From contig NZ_VCNI01000001.1 in NCBI RefSeq assembly GCF_005937185.1, forward strand, positions 616,657 through 680,656: 64,000 nucleotides of DNA, given 5' to 3'. Made by a program: the position numbers and the translations under genes. Below, piece by piece: positions 1 to 6,900 of the stretch. The DNA comes from Flagellimonas algicola (GTDB lineage Bacteria > Bacteroidota > Bacteroidia > Flavobacteriales > Flavobacteriaceae). Under the pieces are notes generated by a model. The model made no database searches and was not told the DNA's origin. It was given only the letters and a program-made list of their open reading frames with translations. How positions within the stretch are numbered: the first letter of the stretch is position 1; every line of letters begins with the position of its first letter.

Positions 1-939
1 TTAAAAATCCTTGCTTGTCAGCTGCTATCCATTTGGGCATTTTCACAAACGGATGGAAGTATTGTTGAACGGGTCGAGTTAAAGAATTTTGAGGAGCTTT
101 TAACCTATATCCAAAATACGGAAGAAAGGGCAAGGGACAGTATAAAGTTGGATACAAGTCGGTTTGCGCATTTTGACAAAGTAGATGTTCAAGGGATTAC
201 CTATTGGAGTGATAGTTTAAGAGTTAAGGGGTTCTTGTTGCAGCCCAAGAAGCCTGGAAAATATCCAGCAATTATTTACAATCGGGGAGGAAGTCTTGAA
301 TTTGGGTCGCTTACCCATTATGTTTCGTCCATAGGATTGGGAGAGTTGGCTCGATTGGCCCACGAAGGGTATGTTATCGCCGCAAGTCAATACAGAGGTA
401 ATGGTGGAAGCGAAGGGCAAGAGGAATATGGAGGCCGTGATATTAATGATGTTTTAAACCTGATACCCGTATTGGCAGCTGAGCCTAAGGCAGACGTTTC
501 CCGGTTGGGGATGTTTGGATGGAGCAGAGGAAGCATGACTTCGTTTTTGACCTTAAAACGAACGGACAAATTCAAAGCTATGGCCATTGGTGGTCCTTCA
601 ACTGATATTTTAAGAACGGCCATTGATGATCCAGAATTGGATGAATGGTGGTCCGAATTCATTCCCAATTACAATGTAAACAAGAAGGCAGTCCTGGAAA
701 GAAGATCACCCATATATTGGGTGCATGAACTGCCCAAAACTGTTCCCATTCTAATTTTGCAAGGTGAAAATGACGCATCGATACCGCCAGAATATACTTT
801 GGATTTTGCTAAAAAGCTTAGTAAGCATAAAGTGCCCTACAAATTGGTCAAGTACGTTAACGGTACACATTCATTAAAGGAAGTGCGGGATGAATATTTT
901 GAAGAATTGTATGCTTGGTTTGGGAGGTATTTGAAGTAG
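1..939 (+). CDS. Secreted S9-type alpha/beta hydrolase (prolyl oligopeptidase family), 5' end outside window
   Basis: The reading frame is open from the first base, so the true start lies before the window. The first visible residues are hydrophobic and end in a Bacteroidota-like signal cleavage region (AFSQ), so the product is probably exported. The catalytic triad of the S9/acylaminoacyl-peptidase fold is visible. The nucleophile motif is GWSRGS with Ser at 523-525, the Asp is in QGEND, and the His is in NGTHSL near the C terminus. The family cleaves short peptides or esters; the substrate here is unknown. The gene points towards the dif-like site and is the last host gene before the prophage. 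The family call is firm, the substrate is not. Confidence 0.8.
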   Translation, partial: LKILACQLLSIWAFSQTDGSIVERVELKNFEELLTYIQNTEERARDSIKLDTSRFAHFDKVDVQGITYWSDSLRVKGFLLQPKKPGKYPAIIYNRGGSLEFGSLTHYVSSIGLGELARLAHEGYVIAASQYRGNGGSEGQEEYGGRDINDVLNLIPVLAAEPKADVSRLGMFGWSRGSMTSFLTLKRTDKFKAMAIGGPSTDILRTAIDDPELDEWWSEFIPNYNVNKKAVLERRSPIYWVHELPKTVPILILQGENDASIPPEYTLDFAKKLSKHKVPYKLVKYVNGTHSLKEVRDEYFEELYAWFGRYLK

Positions 940-974
940 GATAATAGCGGTTGAAATGTATTCTTAAATATTTT

Positions 975-1002
975 ATTTGACATAATATAAATTATAGTAC
1001 AA
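975..1002. other. dif: dif-like XerC/XerD site, left junction of the prophage (attL)
   Basis: The sequence splits into an XerC-arm-like ATTTGACATAA, a 6-bp spacer TATAAA and an XerD-arm-like TTATAGTACAA. This is the 11-6-11 layout of bacterial dif, with the typical inner CATAA...TTAT symmetry. It lies between two convergent host genes once the prophage is removed. The same right arm returns at the other end of the element. Assignment as dif is by pattern, not by a database match. Confidence 0.7.
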
Positions 1003-1032
1003 ATGCCAGTTTATAAGCCCCCGTAAAACGGG
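990..1032. repeat. 43-bp direct repeat, left copy (prophage boundary)
   Basis: This copy is identical to 12937-12979. It starts with the last two spacer bases of the dif-like site, covers the XerD arm and runs on for 30 bp that include a small inverted repeat, CCCGT-AAA-ACGGG. Identity stops abruptly at both ends. The two copies enclose the whole prophage, as expected for attL/attR made by site-specific integration. Confidence 0.9.
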
Positions 1033-1077
1033 AATTTTAACATTTCGAAAATTTAGGAACTTTGAAGGACAATATAA

Positions 1078-1233
1078 TCATTCTTGCCCTTTGGTCAAAA
1101 ATTCAAGCTGCCCGAGCAACGCCCAGTACTTTTTATCACTTGTACAAGTAGTTAGCAATCTCTCGGTCTCGGCAATTTTCGCCTTTCTGTAAGACTCACC
1201 ATCTACCACTTGTTGTAGCCCCTTATCGCACAT
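1078..1233 (-). CDS. Small phage protein (51 aa), unknown function
   Basis: A 51-codon frame starts at ATG 1233 inside the preceding gene, overlaps it by 31 bp and ends at TGA 1078. The product begins MCDKGLQQVVDGE and is rich in charged residues (RKAKIAETERLL) with no membrane segment. Its place as the third gene of the short leftward operon at the left prophage end, and the overlap, suggest translational coupling. No family is recognised. It could be a chance frame, but it fills the space up to the end of the element with phage-like gene packing. Confidence 0.5.
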   Translation of the reverse strand: MCDKGLQQVVDGESYRKAKIAETERLLTTCTSDKKYWALLGQLEFLTKGQE

Positions 1234-1445
1234 TCCATGTAATTTGATTGTATTGCCTCCCGCACCGCCTTTGTCTTGTACTTTCTACTACGGGCGTAAG
1301 TCGTTACGCCCGTGTACATGTTCGTACACCGTACATGGTAGGCAATTCGAAACGAACAGTTGAACGGGTCAAAACCCCAGTGCAGCCAAACCAAATTACC
1401 CTCGATGACCTTGATTAGGCCGCCGCTCTCAGCTTGCTTTGACAT
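1203..1445 (-). CDS. Hypothetical phage protein (80 aa)
   Basis: No family is recognised. The start at 1445 (MSKQAESGG) is chosen because it leaves only a 17-bp overlap with the upstream gene; an ATG at 1475 would add ten residues. The protein is soluble, with several aromatic residues and two cysteines in the middle and a basic stretch (ARSRKYKTKAVREA) that could bind nucleic acid. It is the second gene of the leftward operon 2028-1078. Such early operons in small phages usually carry host-takeover or regulatory proteins, but nothing specific can be claimed. Confidence 0.6.
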   Translation of the reverse strand: MSKQAESGGLIKVIEGNLVWLHWGFDPFNCSFRIAYHVRCTNMYTGVTTYARSRKYKTKAVREAIQSNYMECAIRGYNKW

Positions 1446-2028
1446 TGCTATGGATTCTATCCCACTTTTTGGCAAAAGCGGACATTATTACAAGAAATAG
1501 CACCTTATCGATTTGGATGTCGGGCATGCCCTCCAATCCATCGGCCAGCGTATAAGTGACACAAACGGCCTTCTCCATCTGTTTTAACAACTTCAAAACG
1601 GCCTCATGTTCGATATCGGTAAAGCCATAGGCATTTACATCATTGGGATAGAAGCCATTTTTATCACATTTGCCGCCCGGTTCAAAGTCACTTGGCCCAC
1701 AAGGCCTATCGCAACCCTTAACCTCTTCAAAAACAACTTCAAAGTCCCTGATGTCATGGGCTATCTCGGCAGCCTCGCAAAGCATATCCAGAATTGGGAA
1801 CATATGAGCGTTCACCGGGCCTTTTGGCCTTTTCCCTTGCTCATTCTCATTGTCAAAACCGCTAAGGTTTTTCTCAATGTATCCTTCTTTATCAAATTTA
1901 TCGTTCTCGATAATCGATTTGATATTGAGCAAGGCACAACGATAGCCAGAGCTTGCCGCATTTTTATTGTCAAAACCCTTAAGGTTTATCTCAATGTATT
2001 CTTCTATTTTGGTTAATGTATTTTTCAT
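1429..2028 (-). CDS. Hypothetical phage protein (199 aa) with a repeated N-terminal motif
   Basis: No family is recognised. The N-terminal third carries two copies of a YIE-x-NL-x-GFDN motif about 40 residues apart, which points to an internal duplication. The middle is acidic with a small cysteine cluster (CDRPCG, then GGKCDKNGF) that could hold a metal. The C-terminal part is hydrophobic and helical but not a clear membrane anchor. It is the first gene of the leftward operon at the prophage's left end. A palindrome shared with two other control regions lies 83 bp upstream (2111-2125), so the gene is probably under phage repressor control. Confidence 0.65.
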   Translation of the reverse strand: MKNTLTKIEEYIEINLKGFDNKNAASSGYRCALLNIKSIIENDKFDKEGYIEKNLSGFDNENEQGKRPKGPVNAHMFPILDMLCEAAEIAHDIRDFEVVFEEVKGCDRPCGPSDFEPGGKCDKNGFYPNDVNAYGFTDIEHEAVLKLLKQMEKAVCVTYTLADGLEGMPDIQIDKVLFLVIMSAFAKKWDRIHSNVKAS

Positions 2029-2110
2029 TAGTGAAATTTTTGGATTAATAATTCCACCAATGGACTAGACAGGATTTCAAAGAACGTAGAAGTGTTGTTT
2101 TATGGAACAA

Positions 2111-2125
2111 GTATACTTTGTATAC
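2111..2125. promoter_or_regulatory. Palindromic operator candidate upstream of the left-end operon
   Basis: This is an inverted repeat GTATAC-TTT-GTATAC, 83 bp before the start of the 199-aa gene. Near-identical palindromes with the same 3-bp centre occur before the RHH regulator (2790-2804) and before the replication operon (12717-12733). Shared palindromes at the three control regions of a temperate phage fit repressor operators. Confidence 0.5.
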
Positions 2126-2725
2126 ATTTATTTCCAAAATATAATATGTTAAATATTACCTCCATAATGAATGTATATTACATATCCTAGAAATATTTTT
2201 CAACACATGTTAACACCTTCATTATCAGCATTTTAGGAAATATTCTGAAAATCAATGAGTTACACGTAACTATCTGGGAAATCACAACTTAGCCCCTAAA
2301 ACTCCCGTATACCCTGTAAACATTGGAGTTCCCAGAGATTTCCAGACCGTAAAAAACAGTTCCTTTAACATTTAGGGTCTTTTGGTTGATTATCAGTCAA
2401 CTAGAAAAAAAAAGGTTGCACAAATGCAACCAGATGCCACGTGTTACTTCGGGCGTGGCGTCCAGATAAAAAAAAATTGTTGAGGGAATATAAAACGGCG
2501 GATTTGTCGCCCGGATTATTCCGGCAAAGTTTCCAAACCTCCCCCATAAGCAAAAGCAAGTTTTGCAGATATGGGGGCCGGCCGGTTTGGTACTTGGGCC
2601 GAAAATCGTGCGACATCCTACCCTGCAAACGCCGATTATCAACGCCCGTTAAACGCTCAACTTGCGGTTTTCGCTACGTGCGCCGACAATAAAAACGGCT
2701 AAAGAAAAAAAAAATAAAAAATCTT

Positions 2726-2761
2726 AAAAGACGGCCGGAAGGTGTAACGGTTGCGTCTTTT
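2726..2761. terminator. Hairpin with T-run at the right edge of the non-coding segment
   Basis: AAAAGACG at 2726-2733 pairs with CGTCTTTT at 2754-2761 around a GC-containing 20-base loop. On the plus strand it ends in a T-run. It may insulate the RHH regulator promoter from upstream transcription, or be part of the origin-like structure. Confidence 0.35.
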
Positions 2762-2789
2762 TACCGACAAATAGCAGCGTATGCACGAA

Positions 2790-2822
2790 ATATATTTTGT
2801 ATATACTTGATAGTGTGTATAT
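2790..2822. promoter_or_regulatory. Operator candidate upstream of the RHH regulator
   Basis: Two overlapping inverted repeats are present: ATATAT-TTT-GTATAT at 2790-2804 and ATATAC (2801-2806) with GTGTATAT (2815-2822). They resemble 2111-2125 and 12717-12733. A TATGTTTG box matching the Bacteroidota -7 consensus TANNTTTG lies just downstream at 2837-2844, so a protein bound here could control the regulator's own promoter. No good TTG -33 box was found at the usual distance. Confidence 0.45.
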
Positions 2823-2923
2823 TAGCAACATTATATTATGTTTGCATAATTTTATACCACAACTGAACAACCTAACAAAACTAAAATCAAAACTTACATT
2901 AACCATTAAATTTCCGTTCAGAA

Positions 2924-3142
2924 ATGACAAATTCAAAACACAAGATTCAAATTACCCACAACGATGAACTGATAAGTTGCGACAAGTTCAAGCACGAGCA
3001 GCAGCACAAAAAAAACATCGATATATCATCCAGCACAAAGAAACGGCTACAGATATTGGCAGCGTACCACGACCGGGACTATAAAAATTTCATTCAGGAC
3101 ATACTCACCACTTATGCAGTGAAACATTTACCCAACGTGTAA
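2924..3142 (+). CDS. Ribbon-helix-helix-like phage regulator (72 aa)
   Basis: This is a small basic protein whose C-terminal half (residues about 30-65, NIDISSSTKKRLQILAAYHD onward) has the strand-helix-helix pattern of CopG/Arc-type DNA-binding proteins. It is the only rightward gene of the prophage and is transcribed against the long late operon. In temperate phages this is the usual position of a repressor or switch protein. A candidate -7 box lies at 2837-2844, operator-like palindromes lie directly upstream, and a strong bidirectional terminator follows 8 bp after the stop. The fold call comes from pattern only. Confidence 0.6.
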   Translation: MTNSKHKIQITHNDELISCDKFKHEQQHKKNIDISSSTKKRLQILAAYHDRDYKNFIQDILTTYAVKHLPNV

Positions 3143-3150
3143 AAACAAAT

Positions 3151-3170
3151 AAAGCCCCTTACGGGGCTTT
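3151..3170. terminator. Bidirectional rho-independent terminator
   Basis: AAAGCCCC-TTAC-GGGGCTTT is a perfect 8-bp stem with T-runs on both strands. It separates the end of the rightward RHH gene from the end of the leftward structural/lysis operon and should stop both. Confidence 0.85.
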
Positions 3171-3232
3171 TTTATTGTTGGCAATACCTAGATACCAACC
3201 TTTAGAAAACCGGGCCTTTAAACCCTATTATA

Positions 3233-3580
3233 TCAAACGGTCATATAACCCGTGGATTGGTTAGGCACTTTGATTTCCCAACCCCTGAAAAATGCGGCGC
3301 CCTCACTATTGCCATCAATTTGGAAAGTTGCAATAAATTCAATGATCTGGCTGTTGGCCGCAATATTCATTTGGTTGCCGTCCGCAAGTTCAATATCGCA
3401 AACCGTGTCCGCCCCAACGGTCAAAATGCCGTAAAAGAAAGTTCCCGGAACAGCCTCGGTCATCGTCAACAGTTCTTCGGAAACAAGCATTATCGGCTCA
3501 ACCTCAATTTTCTCCCCCTTGTAACGCCTCTCCAGTGCGCAAACCACTTGGTTTAAATCCTCAATATTCTTAGTACACAT
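3233..3580 (-). CDS. Last gene of the late operon; possible virion surface protein (115 aa)
   Basis: No family is recognised. There is no signal peptide or membrane segment. The second half alternates short hydrophobic stretches with turns (NQMNIAANSQIIEFIATFQI), as in beta-rich proteins. It is the last gene of the leftward unit, 13 bp after two MQTY spike-like genes, so it is probably another spike or receptor-binding subunit. The terminator at 3151-3170 follows. Function is inferred from position only. Confidence 0.6.
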   Translation of the reverse strand: MCTKNIEDLNQVVCALERRYKGEKIEVEPIMLVSEELLTMTEAVPGTFFYGILTVGADTVCDIELADGNQMNIAANSQIIEFIATFQIDGNSEGAAFFRGWEIKVPNQSTGYMTV

Positions 3581-3593
3581 AATTATCTAAAAT

Positions 3594-4040
3594 TTAGTTT
3601 TGTAAACTTCCCCTAAAAACAAATGTTGAATGGACTTCTATGTCCATGTTGTTTGTAGTGACCAAATCAACGCCGCAAACCCTGAAAACCATTGAACCGT
3701 CAGAGCCTATTTTACAAGTTTCAGGTAAAAAGACCCCTTGGCCACCGTTTGCATTTGAAACGTAAGCAGGAAGAAGTACAGGTACCGATGAAACATCATA
3801 GTCAGCTATAAACGGAAGACCTAAATACGTCAAAAGCGCAAATTGGTCACCAGTTTTGGCATTGAAAACACCAATTGTAAAACCTACATGAACATAAAAC
3901 AGCCCCAAATGCTCCTTCCAGTACATAGTGAATTGTGGAGGAACAGACGCCAAGTTCCCGGACTCGCTACTAAAAGTATCGACCAATTGGTTGTACGGCC
4001 CTATCGGCTCGGCCCCTCCCGATTGCCTATATGTCTGCAT
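3594..4040 (-). CDS. Putative spike/receptor-binding protein, MQTY paralogue 2 (148 aa)
   Basis: It starts MQTYRQSGG, very like the next gene upstream (MQTYKPPGGG), and both end in a beta-rich segment with an RGS motif. This suggests two paralogues sharing an anchoring N terminus and diverging outer domains, as in vertex spikes of tailless phages. The protein is all soluble and predicted beta-rich, with many aromatic and glycine residues. It lies between the paralogue and the 115-aa gene. The spike role is inference. Confidence 0.6.
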   Translation of the reverse strand: MQTYRQSGGAEPIGPYNQLVDTFSSESGNLASVPPQFTMYWKEHLGLFYVHVGFTIGVFNAKTGDQFALLTYLGLPFIADYDVSSVPVLLPAYVSNANGGQGVFLPETCKIGSDGSMVFRVCGVDLVTTNNMDIEVHSTFVFRGSLQN

Positions 4041-4078
4041 TGCGTATATGTTAAGTGCGGGCCAAGGCCCACACGGTT

Positions 4079-4594
4079 TTAACTCTTGTCCAACACCGCA
4101 CTACCTCTATAATAAAGGCTCCTTCCTCCCGCCGCCCTATCTTCTTGGGCATTGTACTGTATATGAATACGAACCCCATTCAGACCATAAATATTGCCGC
4201 AGGAATTCATCCAAGCGGTACCCTGGTACATATAGGGAGCCGTATAAATTGCCCCTCCTTCCTTTCTGGTAAATTGAGCGGGCCAATCAATGAAAAAAGT
4301 ACTTTGAAGAACATCCCCATTGGTTACAGCAACGTTCATCCATGAAAAAATACCATGAAAATGAAGCTCGCCCATTATTTCACGATATGCCATTGTGGCC
4401 GATAGTATCCCACTAGTGTACATATCGCCCGTAACGTGCGCCACGTTCTGAGGTACGTACGCCGTGTAATCGGTGGCCGAATCCTCCACATCGGGCGCAA
4501 CGCTAAAGGTTTTTTCGGATGTTATCACCTGAGGCGTATCTATGGTGACCAAATTGGATGTATCACCACCTCCCGGCGGTTTATATGTCTGCAT
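4079..4594 (-). CDS. Putative spike/receptor-binding protein, MQTY paralogue 1 (171 aa)
   Basis: The N terminus MQTYKPPGGG is shared with the following gene, a sign of duplication. The rest is beta-rich and full of aromatic residues (LHFHGIFSWMNV, APYMYQGTAWMN), as in receptor-binding domains. There is no membrane segment. The stop of the holin-like gene overlaps its start (4594). In FLiP and PM2 the spike protein forms pentamers at the vertices. That this is such a protein is inferred from position, size and composition. Confidence 0.6.
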   Translation of the reverse strand: MQTYKPPGGGDTSNLVTIDTPQVITSEKTFSVAPDVEDSATDYTAYVPQNVAHVTGDMYTSGILSATMAYREIMGELHFHGIFSWMNVAVTNGDVLQSTFFIDWPAQFTRKEGGAIYTAPYMYQGTAWMNSCGNIYGLNGVRIHIQYNAQEDRAAGGRSLYYRGSAVLDKS

Positions 4595-4995
4595 TATTTA
4601 TCGACTTTTGCCCCAAAAAAGAAAGCTATGATACTACCACCGCTTACGGTGTAAAAGAAATCGGTGCCCCGATTTACCAAGTTCATGCTATCCTGTGGGA
4701 TATTCACAAAAAAAGGAAGTAGGCTTATCAAGGTGGTGGCCAGCAAAAGCCCGGCAGCCAAATAATAAACGAACCTCTTACTAAACAAATCATTTTGGGC
4801 CAAGGCCGCTTTTTGCATGTCCCTTGCATCCGCAAGGTCTTGAAACTCCTTGGTCATTTCAGCATGCAAAAGCTTCTTTAGCTCCAATTCAAATTCCCGT
4901 TGCTTTTGTCGCTGGCCCTTGAACAGTTCCAGCAGCTTGCCCGATACCTCGGATTTGCCAAAAACATTATTGATGACCTTAAAAACCTTGTCCAT
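4594..4995 (-). CDS. Holin-like membrane protein (133 aa)
   Basis: An N-terminal charged coiled-coil-like helix (residues about 20-65, rich in K, E and Q) is followed by two hydrophobic segments at about 74-97 and 115-130 and a short basic tail. This resembles the 3TM holin families of Bacteroidota phages, where a cytoplasmic helix precedes the membrane helices. It lies downstream of the endolysin in the same operon, as expected for lysis genes. It may instead be a virion membrane protein, since this phage type has several. It overlaps both neighbours by one base. Confidence 0.5.
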   Translation of the reverse strand: MDKVFKVINNVFGKSEVSGKLLELFKGQRQKQREFELELKKLLHAEMTKEFQDLADARDMQKAALAQNDLFSKRFVYYLAAGLLLATTLISLLPFFVNIPQDSMNLVNRGTDFFYTVSGGSIIAFFFGAKVDK

Positions 4996-5186
4996 TACGC
5001 TTTATAGGTTTTATGGGGTTTGTCCAAAGACCAATCCCGATAACTGAGGTAATACTTCACCCTACCGCCAAAAACCGTTTTGTACTTATAACGGGCCAAT
5101 GGGTTGGAGTTCTTGAACTCCCCCTTGTTACGGGTGAACTTGACCCATCGGTTTTTAATCAACCTCTTTTTCCTTTTCCTTGCCAT
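4995..5186 (-). CDS. Very basic small phage protein (63 aa)
   Basis: It begins MARKRKKRLIKNRWVKF and is rich in Arg and Lys with almost no acidic residues and several tyrosines. Small basic proteins of this kind in PM2- and FLiP-type viruses are thought to bind the genome under the capsid or membrane. It overlaps the upstream gene by 32 bp and the downstream gene by 1 bp. The role is inferred from composition only. Confidence 0.55.
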   Translation of the reverse strand: MARKRKKRLIKNRWVKFTRNKGEFKNSNPLARYKYKTVFGGRVKYYLSYRDWSLDKPHKTYKA

Positions 5187-5376
5187 TCCTAGGGTGGTTT
5201 TTAATTCTTACTACGGTGAACCAGATAAGGGAAAGCGTTAGCACCACTTGGCACAATTGCACCAGTACACGCAAAAACACGTTAAGCTCGTCCACACCAA
5301 AATCAAACAAATTAACAACGGACGCCACACAGGCACCGCCATAGACTTTTATATATTCCAATCGGTTAAATAACAT
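5155..5376 (-). CDS. Small phage membrane protein (73 aa)
   Basis: It has one strong transmembrane segment (about residues 35-57, FLRVLVQLCQVVLTLSLIWF), perhaps a weaker one before it, and a very charged C-terminal tail (RNGKEKEKEVD). It overlaps the endolysin gene by 11 bp and the next gene by 32 bp, so it belongs to the lysis part of the operon. It could be a second holin or spanin-like component, or a virion membrane protein. No family is recognised. Confidence 0.55.
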   Translation of the reverse strand: MLFNRLEYIKVYGGACVASVVNLFDFGVDELNVFLRVLVQLCQVVLTLSLIWFTVVRIKNHPRNGKEKEKEVD

Positions 5377-5917
5377 TTGCCGCCTTTCCTAAAACCCACA
5401 TAATCAGAGTACCGGAGATTGCGCCGAAAACGGCATCAATCAAAGCGGAGTTTTTTTTTAAGAAAAGCGACTTTTCGTCCGCTCTCCTTCTTTTTAGGCC
5501 GTTAAATATTTTGCCGCCTGCCCTTACGAAATCCAAAAACCTATCTGCGGCACCGTCAAAATCAAAAACCAGCAGCCTATTGTAAAGTGTACTGCCCGAA
5601 ACAAAACCGTTGTTGTACTTTTTCGTAAAGATGTTATGCTGCCCAACATTGAAAACAAGCGAGACAAGCGCATCAAACTGGTGTTGCTGCAACGGAATGC
5701 CCTTATCCAGAACATATTTTTTAACGGCACCTTCGGCAACGCCCAAATCTTCCCGTAAGAATTTTTCAGCCTCCTCTTTGGTGACCGCTTGGCCCTGCGC
5801 AACATCCTTGGTATGGCCATAGCCGATTGTCCAAATGCCAATAGGGTCTTTATACGCTTGAAGCTCTAGCCCCTCATGCTTTTTTATAAGCGAAATACCG
5901 TTATCACTTGTTACCAT
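5366..5917 (-). CDS. Phage endolysin, GH24 muramidase with a C-terminal membrane anchor (183 aa)
   Basis: This is a T4-lysozyme-type muramidase that cuts the glycan chains of peptidoglycan. The catalytic triad has the spacing of T4 lysozyme: Glu15 in KKHEG, Asp24 in AYKDP and Thr30 in WTIGYGHT. The family motif for substrate binding (QFDALVSLVFNVG) follows at about 79-92. Unlike most GH24 endolysins it ends in a hydrophobic stretch (about 157-183, AVFGAISGTLIMWVL). It may therefore sit in the membrane, or in the virion membrane as an entry lysin. It overlaps both neighbours. The enzymatic assignment is firm. Confidence 0.93.
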   Translation of the reverse strand: MVTSDNGISLIKKHEGLELQAYKDPIGIWTIGYGHTKDVAQGQAVTKEEAEKFLREDLGVAEGAVKKYVLDKGIPLQQHQFDALVSLVFNVGQHNIFTKKYNNGFVSGSTLYNRLLVFDFDGAADRFLDFVRAGGKIFNGLKRRRADEKSLFLKKNSALIDAVFGAISGTLIMWVLGKAANVI

Positions 5918-6111
5918 TTGTACCCCTCTTTAAATGCTTTTACTTTCTCCGACAGCCTTTTTCTTTCCATTCGGAACCCCGTGTAATTTCGATAGATAAG
6001 AACGGCCCCGATTACCGGACTTGCAAGAGCAGTACAAAACAGCAGTACCGCAATAATCACAGTAACGAAGGGCAGCGCCCACGCTAGTAAAATCAGTTTT
6101 TTTGGTTGCAT
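5911..6111 (-). CDS. Small two-helix phage membrane protein (66 aa)
   Basis: Hydrophobic residues at about 5-40 can form two membrane helices, broken at ASPVIG, and a basic amphipathic tail follows (RMERKRLSEKVKAFKEGYKW). It overlaps the endolysin start by 7 bp. A competing frame at 5930-6121 is cysteine-rich and lacks such a pattern, so this frame is preferred. It is likely a virion membrane or lysis-accessory protein. Confidence 0.55.
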   Translation of the reverse strand: MQPKKLILLAWALPFVTVIIAVLLFCTALASPVIGAVLIYRNYTGFRMERKRLSEKVKAFKEGYKW

Positions 6112-6133
6112 TGTCAGTCATTTTTTTTGGTGT

Positions 6134-6574
6134 TTAAATTGGAATATTGGGATTGATTTTGCGCAGCTCCATTTTTTCGCTATCGCTCAATTCGGCACCA
6201 AGCCAGTAAATAAGGTCACGTTTTTTGTTTCCAAAAAGCCAACCGCCTTCACCGCCCAAAATGTCATCCCTGTACTTTGTTCCAAACTGCTCGGACACCT
6301 TTTTAAAATCGGCCAATGATAGCCCTTTCAACAGCTTGTTTATCTTGCTTCCGCTAGACCCCCCTAGGCCGTCAAATTCCAACCAGAGCGCATCGGCTAT
6401 GACCCTTGCGTCAACGCTCTCCAAATCGCTGTCGTTTTCGTCCACATCGTCAAGCACCTTGTCCGAAGCCTTTTTTTTCGGCCACAACAAAGCCAAAAGC
6501 CCCGAGGTCGAAAGCAGCACCCCGGCCAAAATGACCATCCAATATTTGGTTATGAACTTATGCACAGCCCCCAT
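6134..6574 (-). CDS. Membrane-anchored phage protein with an annexin-like repeat (146 aa)
   Basis: A single N-terminal membrane helix (about 11-31) and an acidic linker (DDVDENDSDLES) precede a soluble domain (about 55-140). In that domain ADALWLEFDGLGG, the helix KINKLLKGLSLADFKKVSEQ and the closing LIYWLGAELSDSEK match the order of an annexin repeat (GLGT-type loop, then 'sr..q...i...y', then a last helix). Annexins bind membranes through calcium in the GxG loop. Here the usual acidic partner residue is not obvious. The start overlaps the upstream gene by 25 bp. The domain call is by eye and needs a profile search. Confidence 0.55.
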   Translation of the reverse strand: MGAVHKFITKYWMVILAGVLLSTSGLLALLWPKKKASDKVLDDVDENDSDLESVDARVIADALWLEFDGLGGSSGSKINKLLKGLSLADFKKVSEQFGTKYRDDILGGEGGWLFGNKKRDLIYWLGAELSDSEKMELRKINPNIPI

Positions 6575-6888
6575 TTTTTTTGCTTTACGCCCTTGGTGAT
6601 GTGTTCACCATGCTTTAGGTTATGGTCATTATAATTCTTGCCCATCGATGGAATCTTTGATTTTGCCGGAACGTAGCCCGGTGTCTTTAGATCAGGTTTC
6701 TTTGGCCCTTCCGTCCCGGCTTCCGTGTCTGCGGGCAATTCCCCGTCGGTTCCCGGTGCGCCAAAATCGCCCTCCCCTACCTCTACATCGCCTTTTGGCT
6801 TCTTTTTGAAGGAAAAGAGTATAAAGGCCAATAAGACCAACAAGCCGGTTTTTTGCTTGGACGTGAAGGATTTACCATTACTTTGCAT
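6550..6888 (-). CDS. Phage membrane protein with acidic/proline-rich tail (112 aa)
   Basis: A basic N terminus leads into one membrane helix (about 14-27, TGLLVLLAFILFSF) followed by KKKPKG, then a low-complexity acidic and Gly/Pro segment and a basic C terminus. This is the layout of a single-pass protein of an internal membrane with an exposed flexible part. It is the first gene after the internal terminator at 6901-6926, so its expression depends on read-through or on a promoter near the terminator. The function is unknown. Confidence 0.55.
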   Translation of the reverse strand: MQSNGKSFTSKQKTGLLVLLAFILFSFKKKPKGDVEVGEGDFGAPGTDGELPADTEAGTEGPKKPDLKTPGYVPAKSKIPSMGKNYNDHNLKHGEHITKGVKQKKWGLCISS

Positions 6889-6900
6889 AACATTTACTTT

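Larger units (their letters stand above)
2029..2923. other. Non-coding prophage segment rich in hairpins; candidate replication/packaging origin
   Basis: No convincing gene lies here; the short frames present run through strong inverted repeats. Inverted repeats in order are 2258-2271 (AGTTAC-AC-GTAACT), 2274-2283 with 2337-2345, 2385-2401, 2414-2431 (GGTTGCA-CAAA-TGCAACC), 2433-2441 with 2454-2462, 2511-2524 (CCGGA-TTAT-TCCGG), 2541-2577 (CCCCCATA with TATGGGGG plus an inner GCAAAA/TTTTGC stem), the GGCCGGCC palindrome at 2576-2583, and 2726-2761. Such clustering is typical of the intergenic region of ssDNA phages, which holds plus- and minus-strand origins and the packaging signal. The role is inferred. 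Confidence 0.55.

Noticed and set aside
1606..2016. 136-aa plus-strand frame
   Set aside because: It is opposite the 199-aa leftward gene, which has internal sequence repeats and operon context; the plus frame is its shadow.
2397..2692. Open frames on both strands in the hairpin region (83 aa on plus; 81 and 75 aa on minus)
   Set aside because: They run through strong inverted repeats and poly-A tracts, have unlikely composition and no plausible partner genes.
5930..6121. 63-aa cysteine-rich leftward frame
   Set aside because: It overlaps the two-helix membrane protein frame, which couples to the endolysin start and has a sensible topology.
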